DNA of 64,000 nucleotides from Butyrivibrio sp. LB2008 (GCF_000621565.1 NZ_JHXZ01000018.1:43167-107166), one strand, 5' to 3'; counted from the stretch's first letter, positions 1 to 8,681 are shown. The notes: generated from the letters alone by a model not told the origin. Numbers and translations are program-made.

Positions 1-155
1 TAATTCTTATTGCCGGTGTCCTGGTATTTACACACGGCGAGCTCAACAAAGACAGCGAAGACGAGCCTGAGACCTATCGTTGGATGAGAATATTAGGTGT
101 AATACTGATAATAATAGCGATTGCATGTGCGATATTATGTAAAAACATGTTTTGA
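1..155 (+). CDS. C-terminal fragment of a small membrane protein
   Basis: The reading frame is open from the window edge (first full codon at 3) and stops with TGA at 153-155. The visible 50 residues hold a hydrophobic stretch, a short charged loop with several Asp/Glu, and a second hydrophobic helix rich in Ile, Leu and Ala before a Lys-Asn tail. This looks like the last two membrane segments of a small integral membrane protein. The start lies outside the window and no family is recognised. Confidence 0.5.
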   Translation, partial: ILIAGVLVFTHGELNKDSEDEPETYRWMRILGVILIIIAIACAILCKNMF

Positions 156-232
156 AATGTGTTCCCTTTTTATAATATGAGGTGTAAAATATAACGTAAT
201 TAAGCAAATTATATTATGAGGGAGGGAATACA

Positions 233-430
233 ATGGCAGCAACAACTATTAAGACTAAGGTTGAAATTCAGTACGAGGATCTTACGGTTACAGGGGATCA
301 GCTTATTTCAAAGGCTAAGAAAGCGTATGGAAAGAAGGATATCAAGGACCTTAACATCTACGTTAAGCCTGAAGAGAGAATGGGCTACTACGTTGTAAAC
401 GGAAGTGAAAACGGTTCTTTCGACCTTTAA
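233..430 (+). CDS. Small DUF6465-like protein (65 aa)
   Basis: This 65-residue soluble protein starts MAATTIKTKVEIQYED and ends VNGSENGSFDL. It alternates short beta-like stretches with a lysine-rich helix, and resembles the small DUF6465 proteins common in Clostridia; the family name is from memory and not checked. The ATG is preceded by a strong GGAGGGAAT ribosome site at 219-227. A second ATG at 216 opens a different frame with an arginine-rich, improbable product. The gene is monocistronic and is followed by an intrinsic terminator. Its molecular function is unknown. Confidence 0.75.
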   Translation: MAATTIKTKVEIQYEDLTVTGDQLISKAKKAYGKKDIKDLNIYVKPEERMGYYVVNGSENGSFDL

Positions 431-456
431 TATTACGAATGAAACAGATCTGATCG

Positions 457-493
457 CAGACGGGAAAGTACGCTTTTTCGTCTGTTTTCTTTT
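457..493 (+). terminator. Intrinsic terminator after the DUF6465-like gene
   Basis: The arms CAGACG (457-462) and CGTCTG (479-484) pair, extended inward by GGAAAG/CTTTTT with G-U pairs, and are followed by TTTTCTTTT. This separates the small gene from the downstream glycosyltransferase. Confidence 0.75.
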
Positions 494-515
494 GCGGAAA
501 ACATGGTATTATAAT
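485..515 (+). promoter_or_regulatory. Possible promoter for the GT4 gene at 549
   Basis: A consensus TATAAT at 510-515 lies 33 bases before the TTG start. No good -35 box is seen at the expected distance; the upstream sequence is the T-rich tail of the preceding terminator. Support rests on the -10 box and on the terminator making a new start necessary. Confidence 0.35.
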
Positions 516-548
516 ATGGTTAAAGTGTGACCTTGGAAGGACAATCAT

Positions 549-1700
549 TTGGGCAAAAAAAACATTTCAGATAAGCAGAAACTTAATATTGCCATGCTTG
601 GACATAAACGCGTTCCTTCTAGAGAAGGCGGTGTCGAGGTTGTAGTGACCGAGCTGTCTACGAGAATGGCTAAGCTTGGACACAAAGTAACCTGCTACAA
701 CAGACAAGGACATCATGTGGCGGGCGAAGAATACGACTCTTTTGCGGGAAATACGTATGAAGGAGTAAGGCTCGTCAATGTCCCCACGATAAACAGAAAA
801 GGACTTGCGGCGGCGACGTCTTCGTTATTCGGAGCGATAAAGGTCGCTTTCGGCAAATATGATGTGGTGCACTTTCACGCAGAGGGGCCTTGCGCAACGA
901 TGTGGATTCCCAAACTCATGGGGAAAAGATGCATTGCGACCGTTCACGGACTTGACCATCAGAGGCAGAAGTGGAGCAGGTTTGCAAGCGCATATATAAT
1001 GATGGGTGAGAAAGCCGCAGTAAAGCATGCGGATGAGATAATAGTCCTGAGCAAAAATGTGCAGAAGTACTTCCTTGATAAGTATGGAAGAAAAACTGTT
1101 TACATACCTAACGGAGTAAACAGACCGGTTCTCACGGAGCCGCATAATATCAAGAAAAAATACGGACTTGATAAAGATGATTATATTCTCTTTTTGGGAA
1201 GACTCGTTCCCGAGAAGGGCTTGGAATACCTTATAAAAGCATTTATGGAACTTGATACGGACAAAAAGCTTGTGGTTGCGGGAAGTAGCAGCGATACACA
1301 GGAATTTGTCGACAGAATACATAAGCTTGCGAGCAAAGATGACAGGATAATCTTTACAGGATTCGTTCAGGGAAGGATGCTTTCGGAGCTTCTGAGTAAC
1401 AGCTACCTGTACGTGATCCCATCGGACCTTGAGGGAATGCCGCTTACTCTGCTTGAAGCAATGAGCTACGGCAATTGCTGCCTGACATCCGATATTCCGG
1501 AATGCATAGAAGTGTGCGGAGGAAAGGCACTTTCTTTTAGGAAAAGTGATGTAAAGGATTTAAGAGATAAGCTAAGGATGCTTATTGACGACGAGGAGAA
1601 GGTGAAAGAGTACCGCAAGGAAGCCTCGGAATATGTTTGCGAGCATTATAACTGGGAAAGAATTGTTGATGAGACGATAAAGGTTTATAAAGGGCTTTAA
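549..1700 (+). CDS. GT4-family glycosyltransferase, DUF1972-like N-terminus
   Basis: This 383-residue GT-B enzyme should transfer a sugar from a nucleotide donor to a lipid-linked oligosaccharide at the cytoplasmic membrane. The N-terminus (residues 14-45) carries GHKRVPSREGGVEVVVTEL, like the glycine-rich loop of rhamnosyltransferase-type GT4 enzymes with a DUF1972 domain. The C-terminal domain has FLGRLVPEKGLEYLIKAF near residue 215 and the donor-site motif PSDLEGMPLTLLEAMSYG near 300. The start is TTG at 549, chosen because AAGG lies about nine bases upstream. It stands alone, 61 bases before the aminotransferase gene. Donor and acceptor cannot be told from sequence. Confidence 0.85.
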   Translation: MGKKNISDKQKLNIAMLGHKRVPSREGGVEVVVTELSTRMAKLGHKVTCYNRQGHHVAGEEYDSFAGNTYEGVRLVNVPTINRKGLAAATSSLFGAIKVAFGKYDVVHFHAEGPCATMWIPKLMGKRCIATVHGLDHQRQKWSRFASAYIMMGEKAAVKHADEIIVLSKNVQKYFLDKYGRKTVYIPNGVNRPVLTEPHNIKKKYGLDKDDYILFLGRLVPEKGLEYLIKAFMELDTDKKLVVAGSSSDTQEFVDRIHKLASKDDRIIFTGFVQGRMLSELLSNSYLYVIPSDLEGMPLTLLEAMSYGNCCLTSDIPECIEVCGGKALSFRKSDVKDLRDKLRMLIDDEEKVKEYRKEASEYVCEHYNWERIVDETIKVYKGL

Positions 1701-1761
1701 AGGGCTGGAAATTTAAGAGTAAAGTGCTGATTGATGCGCTATAGAAGAAAGAAGGATACAG

Positions 1762-2955
1762 ATGGAGAAACTTGCAATAAACGGAGGTACTCCGGTAAGA
1801 AAAGAAAAAATTTATTACGGCAGACAGTGGATAGATGAAGATGACGTAAAGGCTGTGACAGAGGCTCTTACGGATGACCTTATTACATGCGGCCCCCGCG
1901 TTGCGGCACTTGAGAAAAAACTCTGCGAAGTAACAGGAGCAAAATACGCTGTGGCTGTAAGTAACGGCACGGCTGCACTTCACTGCGCATGCCTTGCTGC
2001 AGGAATCGGAGAGGGAGATGAAGTGATAACATCACCGATCACATTTGCGGCATCCGCAAACTGTGCGGTTTATGTCGGAGCGACGCCTGTTTTTGCAGAT
2101 ATCGATCCTGAGACTTACAACATAGATCCCGCAAGCATTGAGGCACATATCACAGATAAGACCAAAGCTGTGGTTGCGGTTGCATATACGGGACAGTCTG
2201 TTGATTATGCAAGGATACAGAAAATCTGCGACAAGCACGGACTTACACTTATCACCGATGCGGCTCATGCGATAGGAACCAAGTACAACGGACAGCCTGT
2301 GGGCTCTATAGGCGATATGACCTGCTTTAGCTTCCATCCTGTTAAGACGGTAACTTCGGGAGAGGGCGGAGCGATTACAACGAATGATCCGGAGCTTTTC
2401 AGAAAGCTTAAGCTCGCATCGCAGCATGGAATTGTGAGAAATGCCGATGAATTTGTGCATGAAGCGGACGGCATCTGGTACTATGAGATGCAGGAACTTG
2501 GCTTCAATTATAGACTTACCGATATTCAAGCGGCTCTTTTGATAAGCCAGCTTAATAAGCTTCAGAAATTCTCTGACAGAAGAAAAGAGATTGTAAAAAA
2601 ATACGATGAAGCTTTTAAGGATATACCTGAGATAATCGTACAGAAAGAGATCCCTGAGTCGGATACAACAAGACATCTGTATGTGATACAGCTTGACCTT
2701 GATAAGCTTAAATGCAACAGAAGAGAGTTCTTTGAAGCTCTTTCTGCAGAGAATGTTCAGCCTCAGGTTCATTATGTGCCTGTTTACTACTTCCCGTTTT
2801 ATGAGAATAGAGGGTATAAGAAAGGTCTTTGCCCCAATGCAGAGAAGCTATACAACGGAATGATGAGTATACCTCTTTATCCGCTTATGACAGACAGCGA
2901 TGTGGATGACGTTATAGCAGCGGTTAAAAAGCTTGTTGAAAACTATAAAATTTGA
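1762..2955 (+). CDS. pseC: PseC-like DegT/DnrJ/EryC1/StrS aminotransferase
   Basis: This 397-residue PLP enzyme is predicted to put an amino group on C4 of a UDP-4-keto-6-deoxy-HexNAc, the PseC step toward pseudaminic acid or a related 4-amino sugar. PseC-like traits are YYGRQWIDEDDVKAV near residue 18, SNGTAALHCACLAAGIGEGD near 67, SPITFAASANCAVYVGATP near 91, and the Schiff-base lysine in SFHPVKTVTSGEGG (Lys195). The later FNYRLTDIQAAL loop is also conserved. Length fits the family. AGAAGGA precedes the ATG. No PseB, PseH, PseG, PseI or PseF homologue lies next to it, so its exact substrate is uncertain. Confidence 0.85.
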   Translation: MEKLAINGGTPVRKEKIYYGRQWIDEDDVKAVTEALTDDLITCGPRVAALEKKLCEVTGAKYAVAVSNGTAALHCACLAAGIGEGDEVITSPITFAASANCAVYVGATPVFADIDPETYNIDPASIEAHITDKTKAVVAVAYTGQSVDYARIQKICDKHGLTLITDAAHAIGTKYNGQPVGSIGDMTCFSFHPVKTVTSGEGGAITTNDPELFRKLKLASQHGIVRNADEFVHEADGIWYYEMQELGFNYRLTDIQAALLISQLNKLQKFSDRRKEIVKKYDEAFKDIPEIIVQKEIPESDTTRHLYVIQLDLDKLKCNRREFFEALSAENVQPQVHYVPVYYFPFYENRGYKKGLCPNAEKLYNGMMSIPLYPLMTDSDVDDVIAAVKKLVENYKI

Positions 2956-3074
2956 ATTGTGCAGTGCGATAACTAAATATAGACAAGGTTTCGTAAAATG
3001 AATTAAAATTGTTTTGTAGAAGTGAGTTAATGGTTGGATTTATTATATATGCATATGCAGAAAGGAGAACCACT

Positions 3075-3695
3075 ATGTACGAACAGATTAAATTACCCTA
3101 TGCTACAAATGCTCTTGAACCCCACATTGACCAGCTTACGGTTGAGACACATCACGGTAAGCACCACGCCACTTATACCAAGACTTTTAATGAACTTGCA
3201 GAAAAAGCAGGAATGAGTAATCTCAGTGCGGAGGAACTCCTTGCATCACTTGATAAGGTTTCTGATGAGACTTTGAGAAAAGGACTCAGAAATCAGGGTG
3301 GTGGGTATTATAACCACAACCTTTATTTTGAGATGTTTTCACCAAGCCCTGCAAAAGCTCCTTCGGGAAAACTTGCAGAGGAGATCGACAAGACTTTCGG
3401 CAGTCTCGATGCGCTTAAAGAGCAGCTTTCAAAGGCAGCAGCAGGTCAGTTCGGTTCCGGATGGGCATGGCTTTCGACAGATAAGAGCGGAAAGCTCACT
3501 GTTTCAGCATCTCCCAATCAGGACAATCCGATAAGCGAGGGCAAAGGGCTTATCCCGATTGTTGCACTCGATGTCTGGGAGCATGCATATTATCTTAAAT
3601 ACAAGAATCTTCGTCCCGACTACATCAAGGCATTCTTCGAGATCCTTGACTGGGGCAAAGTTTCCGAAAGATACAACAAAATTATCGGAGCATAA
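3075..3695 (+). CDS. sodA: Superoxide dismutase, Mn/Fe type (Mn-like)
   Basis: This 206-residue cytoplasmic enzyme dismutates superoxide to oxygen and peroxide. The four metal ligands fall at the usual positions: His26 (in VETHHGKHH), His81 (in GGGYYNHNLYFE), Asp166 and His170 (in LDVWEHAYYLKYKN). Tyr34 is present. GSGWAWL and the NQDNP glutamine (Gln149) are more typical of Mn or cambialistic enzymes than of Fe-SOD. The start at 3075 follows AAAGGAGAA at 3061-3069. The open frame extends 22 codons further up to 3009, but that extension has no ribosome site and is not conserved. It is unrelated to the surrounding carbohydrate genes and ends at a hairpin. Confidence 0.95.
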   Translation: MYEQIKLPYATNALEPHIDQLTVETHHGKHHATYTKTFNELAEKAGMSNLSAEELLASLDKVSDETLRKGLRNQGGGYYNHNLYFEMFSPSPAKAPSGKLAEEIDKTFGSLDALKEQLSKAAAGQFGSGWAWLSTDKSGKLTVSASPNQDNPISEGKGLIPIVALDVWEHAYYLKYKNLRPDYIKAFFEILDWGKVSERYNKIIGA

Positions 3696-3702
3696 ATAAT
3701 TG

Positions 3703-3730
3703 AGGCTGTCGCATTAGTGTGGCAGCCTTT
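3703..3730 (+). terminator. Weak hairpin terminator after sodA
   Basis: AGGCTG at 3703-3708 pairs with CAGCCT at 3723-3728, followed by only a short T run. It sits seven bases after the sod stop codon. The weak U tract makes it less convincing than the terminator at 3958. Confidence 0.45.
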
Positions 3731-3740
3731 CGTTACGCTC

Positions 3741-3930
3741 GGCCGCAAAGGGAGACATTCGGGAATTCGCTGTGTACGTCTGCGCAGTGATTTTCATGAA
3801 TTTCTAAAAGCAGGAACCGCCGACTTTCACGTTGTTCAGAGCAGTCGTCGGTTCCTGCTTTTAGAAATTTTGAAAATCATCTTGCTCGTCCGAAGACAGC
3901 GAATTTCCGAATGTCTCCCTTTGCGGCTGG
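3741..3930. repeat. Long foldback repeat, arms about 85 nt
   Basis: Positions 3741-3824 and 3844-3930 are near-perfect inverted copies separated by a 19-base loop (3825-3843). The outermost matching block GCCGCAAAGGGAGACATTCG recurs inverted in CGAATGTCTCCCTTTGCGGC, and the inner block TTTCTAAAAGCAGGAACC recurs inverted in GGTTCCTGCTTTTAGAAA. Only the middle of the arms is mismatched. No protein is encoded. It could be a MITE or foldback element, or a long structured RNA between the convergent sod and cotH-like genes. Confidence 0.85.
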
Positions 3931-3957
3931 GCTGTCTATGAAATGGCGGGCAAAAGT

Positions 3958-3985
3958 AAAACCGAACTTTGGGAAGTTCGGTTTT
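3958..3985. terminator. Bidirectional intrinsic terminator
   Basis: A perfect 12-bp stem, AAAACCGAACTT (3958-3969) against AAGTTCGGTTTT (3974-3985), closes a TGGG loop. The A and T runs on either side let it work on both strands. It lies between the plus-strand sod gene and the minus-strand cotH-like gene, 15 bases from the latter's stop. Confidence 0.8.
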
Positions 3986-4000
3986 GTGATTGCTGAATAT

Positions 4001-6475
4001 TTATTTGGTTACGGCACGTACTTTTGTGCCGGAAGTTGTAACAGACACATCGTATTCAGGGGAAGTTGAAACGATTTTGCCGTTTACTTCCCAACCGGTG
4101 AAAGATGCATTATCGGAAGAGAATGATAAGTGTACGGGGTGCTCTGTTAAATAGTTGCCTTTCCATGTGGTGCTTAGGTTATTGAAGGAAAGGGTGTTTA
4201 TCTTTATTTCATAGTCTGATGAGCAGTTACAGGAAACGCTGAGGCTTCCGACTTTATCTTTTAGTTCCAATTCGTTTAAAAGATATTCCTGCATGTATTT
4301 AGGTCTTTCGGTGAAAAAGTCTGCTATGACTTTTATGTCTACAGCAAAGTCTTCTTCTGTGTAAGGAGGGGTAAAATCGTCATTTGGATCGTAGCTGTCT
4401 ACTACGAGAGGGCCGCGGAAGCGTTTGTGGGATTTTACGTCACCTTCTTTAAACTCTTTGGCACGGGCGTTGAGTTTGGGAAGAACGTTGTCAGGGTTAA
4501 AATTGTAATTCATCATGTCCATAAATGTGGATGCGAAACGGCCCTTAAATTCCTTGTTTTCAATCAGTGCACAAAGAAGTGTATCATTTAAAAGCGGGTT
4601 GGAATCACGCCACTGGCCGTCGATGAATGAATCCATGGAAGGATTTGTCCTGTTTGTTATAAGGTTTGTGGATTCATCGAGGTCGTAGAGGAGCCAGCGC
4701 CATTTGCAATCGCCGTAGGTGCTTCCGTCAGGTGTTATCGTTCTCCAAAGAGCAAGATTGTTGGAGAAAGAATCGGAGTTTGCGACGTATATTTCTGTTA
4801 TGTAATAATCAATCATGCTCTGAATGTCTATTCTGTCGGAAATCCATTTGTAGTTTTCAGGGACAGTCAGATCGTTTGATGCGGCAAAATCAAGTATCTC
4901 CGTAAAATATGAAGTATCCTCGGGATTATCGGTATTTGTGTTAAAAACGTCCTCGGTGTTTTTTATTATAAGGACATTGTCGGGAGAGACGTTGTAGTGA
5001 GTGCTTACATAATCTTCGCTGATAGTTTCCTGTATGACGTACAGTCCCCAGTATTCTCCGTTTATAAATACTTCGCACGGAATTCCTTTCTGGGTTCCGA
5101 TGTTTCTGTCTTCCACAAGGCTTTGACAGAATACGTCACGCATCTTTGTGACAAAAAGATCTGTTGAACCTCCGGAGCGAAGCATGAGTTTGGATTGTAA
5201 TCCGGTTCCGTCTTTGAAAAAGTCATACTTAAATGCCTCGTTATTGTCATATTCGGGACGGGCATACATGTTGAAACTTTTCTGGTTTTCTGCAACGGAC
5301 CATCCGCCATGTATTCTCAAACCTATTTTTTGTTCGAATTCTTTTTTGTGCTCGGGAGAAAGAAATTCAATCTCCGCAGGTCTTTCCCAGCCTCGTCCCT
5401 CCTTGGCATAGTTGGGAGAGTCATATATGAAGGACTGAGGATCTGCGTCATATTTGGCTGTCTTAAGATCCATGGCTTTTCCTATGCAGTATATGCCTTT
5501 CTCATAGTTAAAAAGATCTTCCGGATCCATTGAGATTGACATTATGGCTGTGTTCTTGTAGCCGTAGGAATCAAGGCCTACATAATACGTTTCTGAAGCA
5601 ACCTGACTTTTTCCTCTTGAAGATATTGCGACTGCTTTTAACACAGTGGCTTTGTCTACGTTATAGTCGGGAAGATAGGTGTTTTCATAAGCAATATTAT
5701 CGATGTTTGAATAGATATTTGGCTCACTTGTCCTGTTTGTAACGGTTATGGGGCCTTCATATTTAAGCGAGTTTTCAGTCGGAACAGATCCGTCAAGTGT
5801 GTAGTAGATGTCACCTTTTGGGGCCGATAATGAAACGCTTATCTCATTGTCAAACCATCCGCCTTCTACAGAAAATGTGGGTGATTTAATCTGAGGAACT
5901 TCGCGGATCTTGGATTCAGGAACATAGTAGGGCGTTGCGTCGCAGATAAAAAATTTCCCGAGATTACTGAGAGAAGAGGAATATGCTTTGTTATCGGGAA
6001 GGCTGCCCGGAATGCCCACTCTTGTAATGATTTTTTTGTCAGGTGATGAGAGAATGACCTGTTCTCCGTTTGAAAATCTGAAAGGAACGTCATGAATATC
6101 AGAGGGACGGAAGTCTTCTTTGTACATCGAAGTATCATCGATATTGGGGCTGGACCAAACCATTACGGTCTGCTGCGGCTCAAGCGTATAGTCTTGGAAA
6201 ATGAACTTTTCGAGGTCGCGCTTGTTATCAGAAAGAGCCCATCCACTCAGATTGACGGGGGCATCGGAATTATTATACAGTTCTACATAGTCGGCGCCGT
6301 AATTGGCGTTATCATCGTAAGCTGCGGATATATTTTTGGCACATACTTCTGTGATGCGGATAGGAGATCTTTTTTCAGGGAAAAATTTGCAAAAAAATGC
6401 CAAAAGGCATAGAAATACTATGGATGCAAGTATTAAGATGATTCTTTTTATTTTAACTGAATTTATAGTAGTCAT
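4001..6475 (-). CDS. Secreted lamin-tail / CotH-kinase family protein
   Basis: This 824-residue protein begins with a short basic stretch and one hydrophobic helix (residues 10-30), so it is membrane-anchored or secreted. Then follow a lamin-tail-like domain (about 38-150, with ADYVELYNNSDAPVNLSGW), a chitobiase-like beta domain (about 195-300, with GDIYYTLDGSVPTENSLKYE) and a CotH atypical kinase domain (about 370-700, with LRIHGGWSVAENQKSFNMYA, WGLYVIQETISEDYV and RWLLYDLDE). The C-terminus ends with an InlB-repeat-like GWEVNGKIVSTSPEYDV. CotH in Bacillus phosphorylates spore-coat proteins; the targets here are unknown. It is transcribed alone and divergently from the next gene. No clear ribosome site precedes the chosen ATG. 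Confidence 0.85.
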   Translation of the reverse strand: MTTINSVKIKRIILILASIVFLCLLAFFCKFFPEKRSPIRITEVCAKNISAAYDDNANYGADYVELYNNSDAPVNLSGWALSDNKRDLEKFIFQDYTLEPQQTVMVWSSPNIDDTSMYKEDFRPSDIHDVPFRFSNGEQVILSSPDKKIITRVGIPGSLPDNKAYSSSLSNLGKFFICDATPYYVPESKIREVPQIKSPTFSVEGGWFDNEISVSLSAPKGDIYYTLDGSVPTENSLKYEGPITVTNRTSEPNIYSNIDNIAYENTYLPDYNVDKATVLKAVAISSRGKSQVASETYYVGLDSYGYKNTAIMSISMDPEDLFNYEKGIYCIGKAMDLKTAKYDADPQSFIYDSPNYAKEGRGWERPAEIEFLSPEHKKEFEQKIGLRIHGGWSVAENQKSFNMYARPEYDNNEAFKYDFFKDGTGLQSKLMLRSGGSTDLFVTKMRDVFCQSLVEDRNIGTQKGIPCEVFINGEYWGLYVIQETISEDYVSTHYNVSPDNVLIIKNTEDVFNTNTDNPEDTSYFTEILDFAASNDLTVPENYKWISDRIDIQSMIDYYITEIYVANSDSFSNNLALWRTITPDGSTYGDCKWRWLLYDLDESTNLITNRTNPSMDSFIDGQWRDSNPLLNDTLLCALIENKEFKGRFASTFMDMMNYNFNPDNVLPKLNARAKEFKEGDVKSHKRFRGPLVVDSYDPNDDFTPPYTEEDFAVDIKVIADFFTERPKYMQEYLLNELELKDKVGSLSVSCNCSSDYEIKINTLSFNNLSTTWKGNYLTEHPVHLSFSSDNASFTGWEVNGKIVSTSPEYDVSVTTSGTKVRAVTK

Positions 6476-6632
6476 AACAGTAACATTTTATTGTAAAAAC
6501 ATAGTGATGACAAGAGGTTCGGGGCGCTGAGAAATTTATATGAAGGTTATCGCACTTCACACTGTGGAAGAGAGTATGATAAACATGATATAGTTATTGA
6601 TGAAAATATATCCAGGCGGAGATTTATATTGT

Positions 6633-7853
6633 ATGAGAATTCTTATGGTCAATAAGTTCCTCTATCCAAACGGAGGATCTGAAACATATATATTTAAGCT
6701 GGGCGAAGCTCTTATTAAGATGGGGCATGAAGTCCAGTATTTTGGCATGGAACACAAGGGAAGGTGCGTTGGGAATGCGGTAGGTGCGTACACATCGGAC
6801 ATGGATTTCCACGGGGGCAGCAAATTAAGTAAGCTTACTTATCCCATAAAGACAATATACAGCACGGAAGCGAGGAAAAAGATAAGGCTTGTCCTCGATG
6901 ATTTTAAGCCCGATGTTGTTCATTTAAACAACTTTAATTACCAGCTTACGCCGTCTGTAATCCTTGAGGTTGTTAAGTGGAGAAAAGAAAATTCAAGAGA
7001 GTGCAAGATTTTCTTTACTGCGCATGATTATCAGCTTCTTTGCCCGAATCATATGTTTAATAATCCCAAGACACATGAGAACTGCGAGAAGTGCGTCGGA
7101 GGACACTTTGCCAATTGTGTGAAGGGAAGATGCATACACGGCTCGGCGGCTAAGTCTGCGGTGGGAGCTATGGAGGCAGTCTTCTGGAAGATTAAGGGGA
7201 CATACAAGTACATTGATAAGATAATCTGCTGCTCGGAGTTTATGAAGACCAAGATGGATACCAATCCTGTGTTCGCGGGCAAGACTGTGGCGATGCACAA
7301 TTTTATTACGCATGCGGAGAAAGGCCCTACAGATGATAAGCAGGCAGGGGATAGATATGTTTTGTACTTTGGAAGGTTTTCGTGGGAAAAAGGTGTCAGA
7401 ACACTGATCGATGCGTGTAAAGAGCTGCCGGATATAAGATTTATCTTCGCAGGAAACGGTGAGTATGCGGAGGAAATCGAGAAACTTTCCAATTGCAAAA
7501 ATGTTGGATTTAAGACAGGCGATGAACTTGATAGAATAATAAGAAATGCAGAGTTTACGGTATGTCCGTCGGAATGCTATGAAAACTGTCCGTTCTCTGT
7601 AATGGAGAGCCAGGAGAGGTTAGTGCCTGTAATAGGAGCGAATATTGGTGGTATTCCGGAACTTGTTGAAGATGGAAAGACAGGAAGGCTGTTTACAAGC
7701 GGAGATTCAAAGGAGCTTAAAGAGGTAATAAGAAAGCTTTGGGAAAACTCTGAGGAATTGGACAGATATAGAGAAAAACTTAAGGAATTAAATAGGCTTG
7801 ACGCAGATGAATACGCAGAGGAACTAATCGCTATAGTAAATGAGATAAAATAA
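6633..7853 (+). CDS. GT4-family glycosyltransferase
   Basis: This 406-residue GT-B enzyme has NKFLYPNGGSETYIFKLGEA at the N-terminus and YVLYFGRFSWEKGVRTLIDA plus PSECYENCPFSVMESQE in the donor half. A cysteine-rich insert (NCEKCVGGHFANCVKGRC, near residue 160) matches a subgroup of capsule GT4 enzymes that share such CxxC clusters. The start at 6633 follows AGGCGGA about 12 bases upstream; an in-frame ATG at 6597 lacks a ribosome site. It is followed 32 bases later by the DUF3791 gene. The sugar specificity is unknown. Confidence 0.85.
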   Translation: MRILMVNKFLYPNGGSETYIFKLGEALIKMGHEVQYFGMEHKGRCVGNAVGAYTSDMDFHGGSKLSKLTYPIKTIYSTEARKKIRLVLDDFKPDVVHLNNFNYQLTPSVILEVVKWRKENSRECKIFFTAHDYQLLCPNHMFNNPKTHENCEKCVGGHFANCVKGRCIHGSAAKSAVGAMEAVFWKIKGTYKYIDKIICCSEFMKTKMDTNPVFAGKTVAMHNFITHAEKGPTDDKQAGDRYVLYFGRFSWEKGVRTLIDACKELPDIRFIFAGNGEYAEEIEKLSNCKNVGFKTGDELDRIIRNAEFTVCPSECYENCPFSVMESQERLVPVIGANIGGIPELVEDGKTGRLFTSGDSKELKEVIRKLWENSEELDRYREKLKELNRLDADEYAEELIAIVNEIK

Positions 7854-7885
7854 TTGGTAGAATGAGATTATTCATAGGAGGACAA

Positions 7886-8110
7886 ATGGCTCTTAATCAC
7901 AAAGATGATTTATTTATGCTGCAAGTCAGATTGTTTCGACTTGCGCAGATAAAGTGGGATATGGATGCAGTTAATTGTGAGAAAATATTCGATGAATTTG
8001 AAGTAAATGATTATATTGCAACATGCTATGAAGAGTACCATGTCCAAGGCGATGAAGCAAATTTAAATGATATAGAGAAGTACCTTCGTGGTAAAGGAGT
8101 TAAGATATGA
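7886..8110 (+). CDS. DUF3791-like small protein, candidate antitoxin
   Basis: This 74-residue acidic, helical protein has the DUF3791 pattern: a helix ending FRLAQIKWDMDAVNCEKIF, then NDYIATCYEEYHVQGDEA and a final IEKYL helix. AGGAGG at 7876-7881 fixes the ATG at 7886; the open frame continues to 7862 without a ribosome site. Its stop overlaps the start of the DUF3990 gene by four bases (ATGA), so the two are translationally coupled. DUF3791 genes usually sit beside DUF3990 genes, which suggests a toxin-antitoxin or regulator-effector pair. That role is inferred from context. Confidence 0.7.
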   Translation: MALNHKDDLFMLQVRLFRLAQIKWDMDAVNCEKIFDEFEVNDYIATCYEEYHVQGDEANLNDIEKYLRGKGVKI

Positions 8111-8673
8111 TTATAGAAGCGGGGAAGAGGCTATATCATGGCAGTTATGTAATTGTAGATAAGCCGGATCTTGCAAAGTGTGAGGTGGGAAAAGACTTTG
8201 GAAAAGGCTTTTATTTGACTACTGATATTGATCAAGCAAGGAGATTTGTAAAGTCTTCAATAGGAAAGGCTTCAAAGAACGGATATTGTGACAAAAACCA
8301 GGATAGGGGCTATGTATCTGTTTTTGAATTTGACAGTGTCGAGAGTATATTGCATTACGAGTTTGAAACTGCTGACAGAGAATGGCTTCATTGTGTGGCT
8401 ATGCATAGAAGAAATGGCTTATTTACAGAACAGCTTAAGAAATGGAACGGATATGATGTTATTGCCGGAAAGATAGCCAATGATAATACAAACCAGGTTA
8501 TTACGGCATATATTAATGGGGTGTATGGAAAAGTCGGTAGTGATGTTGCAGATAGGACGGCTATAGCGCTTCTTATGCCTGAAAAGCTTACGGACCAGAT
8601 ATGTATAAGGACAGAAACGGCGCTTCATAGTCTAGGATTTGTCGGATCGGAAACAGTTGATTTTAAAAGGTAG
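8107..8673 (+). CDS. DUF3990 protein, ADP-ribosyltransferase-like
   Basis: This 188-residue protein carries the DUF3990 signature: LYHGSY (His11), DFGKGFYLTTDIDQA (residues 30-44) and a later YDVIAGKIANDNTNQVI. The order of His, then GFYLTT, then a polar segment resembles the H-Y-E/Q arrangement of ADP-ribosyltransferase folds, and DUF3990 has been placed near that superfamily. If so, it may modify a cellular target or NAD-linked substrate. It overlaps the DUF3791 gene upstream and is followed nine bases later by another small gene. Codon use is more AT-rich than in the flanking glycosyltransferases, consistent with a mobile cassette. Confidence 0.7.
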   Translation: MIIEAGKRLYHGSYVIVDKPDLAKCEVGKDFGKGFYLTTDIDQARRFVKSSIGKASKNGYCDKNQDRGYVSVFEFDSVESILHYEFETADREWLHCVAMHRRNGLFTEQLKKWNGYDVIAGKIANDNTNQVITAYINGVYGKVGSDVADRTAIALLMPEKLTDQICIRTETALHSLGFVGSETVDFKR

Positions 8674-8681
8674 GTCATAAT

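Noticed and set aside
2032..2772. 246-residue open frame on the minus strand
   Set aside because: It is antisense to the PseC-like gene, which is conserved along its full length; the product is composed of codon-complement noise.
3717..3941. 74-residue open frame across the foldback repeat
   Set aside because: It is read through the two inverted arms, so its composition reflects the palindrome; there is no ribosome site.
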